From Marispirochaeta sp. (GTDB lineage Bacteria; Spirochaetota; Spirochaetia; JC444; Marispirochaetaceae), in NCBI RefSeq assembly GCF_963668165.1, contig NZ_OY764209.1:682001-746000 (forward strand): a stretch of DNA of 64,000 nt, read 5' to 3'. Positions within the stretch are counted from its first letter, which is position 1; each line of letters begins with the position of its first letter. Shown here piece after piece: positions 60,338-64,000 of this stretch. Both the position numbers and the translations under genes were made by a program. The notes beneath the pieces are model-generated. The model ran no database searches. It saw nothing but the letters and a program-made list of their open reading frames with translations, and was not told the DNA's origin.

Positions 60338-63166
60338 ATGTATTTACTTCTGTTCTCTTTAGTTCTGGCTCTTGCCGGGGGACTTATCTACATTGGCATA
60401 ACAAGGCACAGTCGGGCTATAGCACGTGGCGGAGTCCTGGTTATTGTCCTGCTGGCGGGATTTATCTGGTTTATGGGATTCTGGGGAGAAAAACTCTGGT
60501 TTGATTCCATCGGATATGCCGGGCGCTTCTGGACCGAGTTCTTCGCACGCCTGGCAAGCGGAGGTTCCTTTCTGCTTTTCGCTGCGATGTTCATCTTTCT
60601 CTTTACTCTCTCCGTACAGGGTATGGCGCGTTCGATTCGGCTCGGCCTGACCGGCTTTGCCGCCCTGCTGGGGGCCTTTATCGGTACCGCTCAATGGGAG
60701 TCGGTGTTGCGGTTTTTCAACAGAATCGACTCCGGGCTTACTGATCCGCTGCTCAAAATGGACGCCGGGTTCTACCTTTTTTCTCTGCCCTTAATCGATG
60801 CGATTTACGGATTTCTGATAATCCTCGCGATTATCACCCTTATTATCGGGATTCTCGCCAGTCTTCCCCGGGGAGCGCATTTTCTGCGGGGAGAGTATCG
60901 CCAGATAGAGGACGATACGGGGCAGAGGGGCGGCGGTGCCCTTATCATCGCAGCAGCGCTTTTTCTGCTGTTTCTATCGGCGGGAAAACTGCTGAGCCGT
61001 TTCCATCTGATGTACGCCTATGGCGGTACAGTAAGCGGCCCCGGTTGGACCGACGACCGGATACGGCTGCCGGCACTGCTGATCGCCGCCCTCATCGGGG
61101 CTGCAGGAGCCGTGCTGCTGCTTATTCCCTCCTTCAGGAATTTCGCGGGAAAACTGTCGAGCAGGCTTCTCGCAAAACGTCTCCCCCAGGAACTGCACGG
61201 GATACTGGGATTGTACGGAGGCGTCGCCGTTCTCTGGTTCGTCACCCTTATAGTAACTCCGTGGCTGGCCCAGTCACTGCTGGTCGCCCCCAATGAGTTG
61301 ACCTACGAGAGACCCTACATCGAGTATAACATCGCGTACACCAGGAAAGCCTTCAAGATCGACAACATCCGCGAAGAGGAGTATCCCGTCGGGAGCGACT
61401 TTACCCGCCGTACCGCGGAGGAGAACCGCGGGGTCATTGACAATACCCGTCTCTGGGACTGGAGGGCCCTCGGTATGGTCTATCAGCAGTTTCAGGAAAT
61501 ACGTCTCTACTACGAGTTCGGCGACATCGATGTGGATCGATACATGATAAACGGCCGGAAACAGGCAGTGATGGTGGCGGCCCGGGAAATGGAGACCTCA
61601 AATCTGCCCGCGGACAGTCAGAACTTTGTCAACACCCGATTCAAATACACCCACGGTTACGGGATCACGATGAACAACGTCAACGAGTTTACCTCCTCCG
61701 GACTGCCTGAACTGCTGATCAGGGACATACCGCCCCAGAGCGATATAGCCTCGCTGCAGGTGGAACGACCGGAAATCTATTACGGCGAACGCAGCAATTC
61801 ACATGTGGTTGTAAACAGCAGCGAAAAGGAGTTTGACTACCCCGAAGGGGACAATAACAGGTACGTTCACTACGAGGGAGACGGCGGCGTGCAAATCAGC
61901 AGCTTCTTCCGGAAATTTATTTTCGGCTATCTTTTCGACGGCACCAGCTTCCTGCTTTCCAGCTATCCCACCGCCGAAAGCCGCATTATGTTTCATCGCA
62001 ATATTCGCGACCGGGTCATGAACCTCGCCCCCTTCCTGGAGTTCGACGGTGACCCCTATATTGTGCTGGCAAACGGCCAGCTGCGCTGGATTATCGACGC
62101 CTACACAACCGCAGACTCCTACCCCTACAGCGACCATTTCGTCGACAACCCCTTCAATCCGGAAACTGAACGACCGCGGCAGAATTTGACGAAAACCCTG
62201 TCGGGGCTTCCGCGGGGAACAAACTATATCCGCAACTCCGTCAAAACAGTCGTCAATCCCTATACCGGGGAGGTTGATTTCTACATCTACGACAGCGACG
62301 ACCCCATTATCCGGGTATGGCAGAAAATATATCCGGAACTCTTTAAGGAGAAGAGTGAGATGCCGGTGGAGCTCAAACGCCATGTCCGCTATCCCGCGGA
62401 TTTTCTGCAGGTGCAGGGGGAAGTGTATGCCAGGTACCACATGCAGGATCCGGAAGTGTTCTACAACCAGGAGGATCTGTGGGTCAGGGCCACGGAAAAG
62501 TATTATGGTTCCGTCCAGCCGGTTGAACCGTACTACATAATGTGGGAGCGCCCAGGTTCGGATGAACCGGAGTTTATATTGATGCTGCCTTATACACCCA
62601 AAACCAAGCAGGTACTGATCGGCTGGATCGCCGGGGTCAGCGCCCCGGAAAACTACGGCGAGTTCATCGCCTACCAGTTTCCCAAGGAGGAGCGCATCCT
62701 CGGGCCCCAGCAGATGGAAACGAAGATAGACCAGGACAGCTTTCTCTCCGGGCAGCTCTCCCTCTGGGACCAGCGGGGTTCAAATGTCATTCGCGGTAAC
62801 GTGCTTGTCCTGCCTTTAAACGGGACGCTGCTGTATGTAGAACCGATCTACCTGCAGTCCGAAACGGCAGCTTATCCGGAACTCCGCCTTGTAGTACTCA
62901 TGCATAACGATACCCTGGTATATGCAGAAACTCTGGACGGGGCCCTTGAAAAACTCTATAGCTCAGGAGAGGGTACACGCGCAGATTCAAAGCAGGCACT
63001 GACTATGTCAGCAGGGGCGTCGAGGGTTGATAAAGAACTGATTCAGCAGGCTGCAGAAACCTTCGAGGCGTATATGAAGAAGACCGGAAGCAGTGATTTT
63101 GAAGCCGCCGGGGCTGAACTCCAACGGCTGCATAGCTTGCTGAAAGAGCTGACCATGCAGGAGTAA
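60338..63166 (+). CDS. UPF0182 family membrane protein
   Basis: A 942-residue UPF0182 (COG1615) protein. The N-terminal third (about 1-325) has seven hydrophobic segments; the rest is a large extracytoplasmic domain with the family segments ERPYIEYNIAYTRKAF, LWDWRALGMVYQQFQEIR, RYMINGRKQAVMVAARE and YGERSNSHVVVN. Start at 60338 has GTAGGGG nearby. Function unknown. A C-terminal acidic tail (about 895-940) is predicted helical. It lies 11 bp after the rhodanese gene and ends at a strong terminator. Confidence 0.92.
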   Translation: MYLLLFSLVLALAGGLIYIGITRHSRAIARGGVLVIVLLAGFIWFMGFWGEKLWFDSIGYAGRFWTEFFARLASGGSFLLFAAMFIFLFTLSVQGMARSIRLGLTGFAALLGAFIGTAQWESVLRFFNRIDSGLTDPLLKMDAGFYLFSLPLIDAIYGFLIILAIITLIIGILASLPRGAHFLRGEYRQIEDDTGQRGGGALIIAAALFLLFLSAGKLLSRFHLMYAYGGTVSGPGWTDDRIRLPALLIAALIGAAGAVLLLIPSFRNFAGKLSSRLLAKRLPQELHGILGLYGGVAVLWFVTLIVTPWLAQSLLVAPNELTYERPYIEYNIAYTRKAFKIDNIREEEYPVGSDFTRRTAEENRGVIDNTRLWDWRALGMVYQQFQEIRLYYEFGDIDVDRYMINGRKQAVMVAAREMETSNLPADSQNFVNTRFKYTHGYGITMNNVNEFTSSGLPELLIRDIPPQSDIASLQVERPEIYYGERSNSHVVVNSSEKEFDYPEGDNNRYVHYEGDGGVQISSFFRKFIFGYLFDGTSFLLSSYPTAESRIMFHRNIRDRVMNLAPFLEFDGDPYIVLANGQLRWIIDAYTTADSYPYSDHFVDNPFNPETERPRQNLTKTLSGLPRGTNYIRNSVKTVVNPYTGEVDFYIYDSDDPIIRVWQKIYPELFKEKSEMPVELKRHVRYPADFLQVQGEVYARYHMQDPEVFYNQEDLWVRATEKYYGSVQPVEPYYIMWERPGSDEPEFILMLPYTPKTKQVLIGWIAGVSAPENYGEFIAYQFPKEERILGPQQMETKIDQDSFLSGQLSLWDQRGSNVIRGNVLVLPLNGTLLYVEPIYLQSETAAYPELRLVVLMHNDTLVYAETLDGALEKLYSSGEGTRADSKQALTMSAGASRVDKELIQQAAETFEAYMKKTGSSDFEAAGAELQRLHSLLKELTMQE

Positions 63167-63173
63167 ACTACTG

Positions 63174-63207
63174 CGGGGAGGCCCCCTTACTACAGGCAGC
63201 CTCCCCG
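63174..63207 (+). terminator. Terminator after the UPF0182 gene
   Basis: CGGGGAGGC (63174-63182) and GCCTCCCCG (63199-63207) form a 9-bp perfect stem with a 16-nt loop, 7 bp after the UPF0182 stop. An ATTAAT tail follows instead of a long T run, so termination may be partial. Confidence 0.55.
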
Positions 63208-63248
63208 ATTAATAACATAAAGCGTAAGGTACGGGCCGTGGTTTCGGC

Positions 63249-63470
63249 ATGCTGGAGAAGCCGGATCATAAGATCTATCTTGCTGTCCTGTTCCGCCCCA
63301 TCTCCAGAAAACGTTCGTCCCCGGGAAGCTTCGATATTGCCGAATACTCCTGTGGCGATTCTCTGTCAACCCTGATCCAGCGGGCAGATACGGCTTTGTA
63401 TCGAGCAAAGACCGGAGGCAGAAACCGGATCGAGGTTGATTTCTCTGATCAGGCAGGAAAATCCGAATAG
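63249..63470 (+). pseudogene. Remnant of a GGDEF diguanylate cyclase (C-terminal end only)
   Basis: About 50 residues match the C-terminus of GGDEF domains: SFDIAEYS, LSTLIQRADTALYRAK and GGRNRIEV. The catalytic GG[DE]EF motif and all upstream domain parts are absent, and 83 bp upstream is the end of the UPF0182 gene, so this is a gene fragment. It has no ribosome site. The last 22 bp overlap the end of the convergent DHH gene. Confidence 0.75.
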
Positions 63471-64000
63471 TCCAAAAGAGGTTTCCAGCGCACATCCACA
63501 TGACCAAGATTCCTGGCAAAGGAATCTACCAAAGACGAAATGGCACGATTAATATCACTCTTTGACATCCCCGCCAGAGACAGCACGCCTCCGGCAGTTC
63601 TGTCATGTCCCCCGGCATTATCTTTTACAAGGGGTAGCTTCTTAATCAGGACTCCCGCATTCATTTTATCACTGGATGTACGGATAGAAATTATCAGTGT
63701 CTCCTTGAAAATCCCGGTACAGAGAACCGAACTGATCCGTTCGTGCTTTAGAAAAAAGTCTGCCATTTCCGCAATAATTTCTGGATGATAAATATTCGTC
63801 AGATGTGTGACAATAGCATTTCGATAAATAAGGGCGTTATTCAAGGCCCTGCCAAGCTGTAAAAAATAGTAGTGCGGCAGGTTGGGATTAATTATCTCAC
63901 CATATTTTCGGATGCTGGCCTGAGTATAAACGTTCAGATACGCCTGAATATCTTCGGCAGCGGCTTCGCGGTGCATGGTCTGGGTTTCAGAATCAATGGC
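63449..64000 (-). CDS. DHH-family phosphoesterase, C-terminal part (5' end outside window)
   Basis: The frame is open to the right edge (AIDSETQT lies before the first Met at 63976), so the start is outside. The visible 184 residues include the HREAAAEDIQAY linker and the DHHA1 substrate domain with the GGHDRTAGG signature (about 128 of the visible part) that binds the phosphate. NrnA/YtqI-type enzymes degrade nanoRNA or pAp; the family could also act on cyclic dinucleotide products. The exact type cannot be judged without the DHH half. The end overlaps a GGDEF remnant. Confidence 0.75.
   Translation of the reverse strand, partial: AIDSETQTMHREAAAEDIQAYLNVYTQASIRKYGEIINPNLPHYYFLQLGRALNNALIYRNAIVTHLTNIYHPEIIAEMADFFLKHERISSVLCTGIFKETLIISIRTSSDKMNAGVLIKKLPLVKDNAGGHDRTAGGVLSLAGMSKSDINRAISSLVDSFARNLGHVDVRWKPLLDYSDFPA

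Overview
The window looks like chromosome of a diderm, anaerobic or facultative bacterium of about 50% GC, most likely a free-living spirochaete. This is an inference: the genes include outer-membrane beta-barrel and lipoprotein-sorting homologues, many signal-peptide or lipoprotein ABC binding proteins, a two-gene SufCB cluster, Ni-pincer (Lar) genes and a UPF0182 protein. No tRNA, rRNA, CRISPR array, transposase or phage gene was seen.

Region 1 (1-13.4 kb) is devoted to iron. It holds the end of feoB, a heterodimeric ABC exporter, a MATE exporter, a small membrane protein, sufC-sufB, a DUF454 protein, a lone rpsD with an unknown partner, a DUF2325 protein, flavodoxin with its DUF2023 neighbour, a DtxR-type regulator and an AraC-type regulator. 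Two operator-like palindromes each occur twice here: one before rpsD and DUF2325, the other before DUF2023 and the RND operon.

Region 2 (13.5-21.5 kb) holds an RND exporter operon (an 18-codon leader, the RND pump, a LolA-like protein and a DUF1302 barrel), then brnQ with a serine hydrolase, and a DeoR regulator.

Region 3 (21.5-33.7 kb) packs three complete FecBCD-type metal-chelate import cassettes side by side. Cassette 1 carries two paralogous methyltransferases and cassette 3 carries FmdE and TrmO homologues. A 44-bp element (35/44 identical) sits in the divergent promoter region of cassettes 1 and 2, and again upstream of cassette 3 and the next operon.

Region 4 (33.8-39.7 kb) has a GntR regulator, hydroxypyruvate isomerase and a LarA-type nickel racemase, followed by larC-larE-larB for the Ni-pincer cofactor. 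larA is frameshifted by a 4-bp tandem duplication, and larC carries a His-rich repeat.

Region 5 (39.8-47.2 kb) has class I ribonucleotide reductase (nrdB before nrdA, behind a long perfect hairpin), metE with divergent metR, and a TIGR00300 gene. Region 6 (47.3-55.3 kb) is a sugar-type ABC operon with an enolase-superfamily dehydratase, a UroD-like protein and a cupin, divergent from a two-component system. Region 7 (55.4-64 kb) has a DUF1015 protein with serC, a second metE under a cobalamin riboswitch but lacking about 124 catalytic-domain residues, a rhodanese, a UPF0182 membrane protein, a GGDEF remnant and a partial DHH phosphoesterase.
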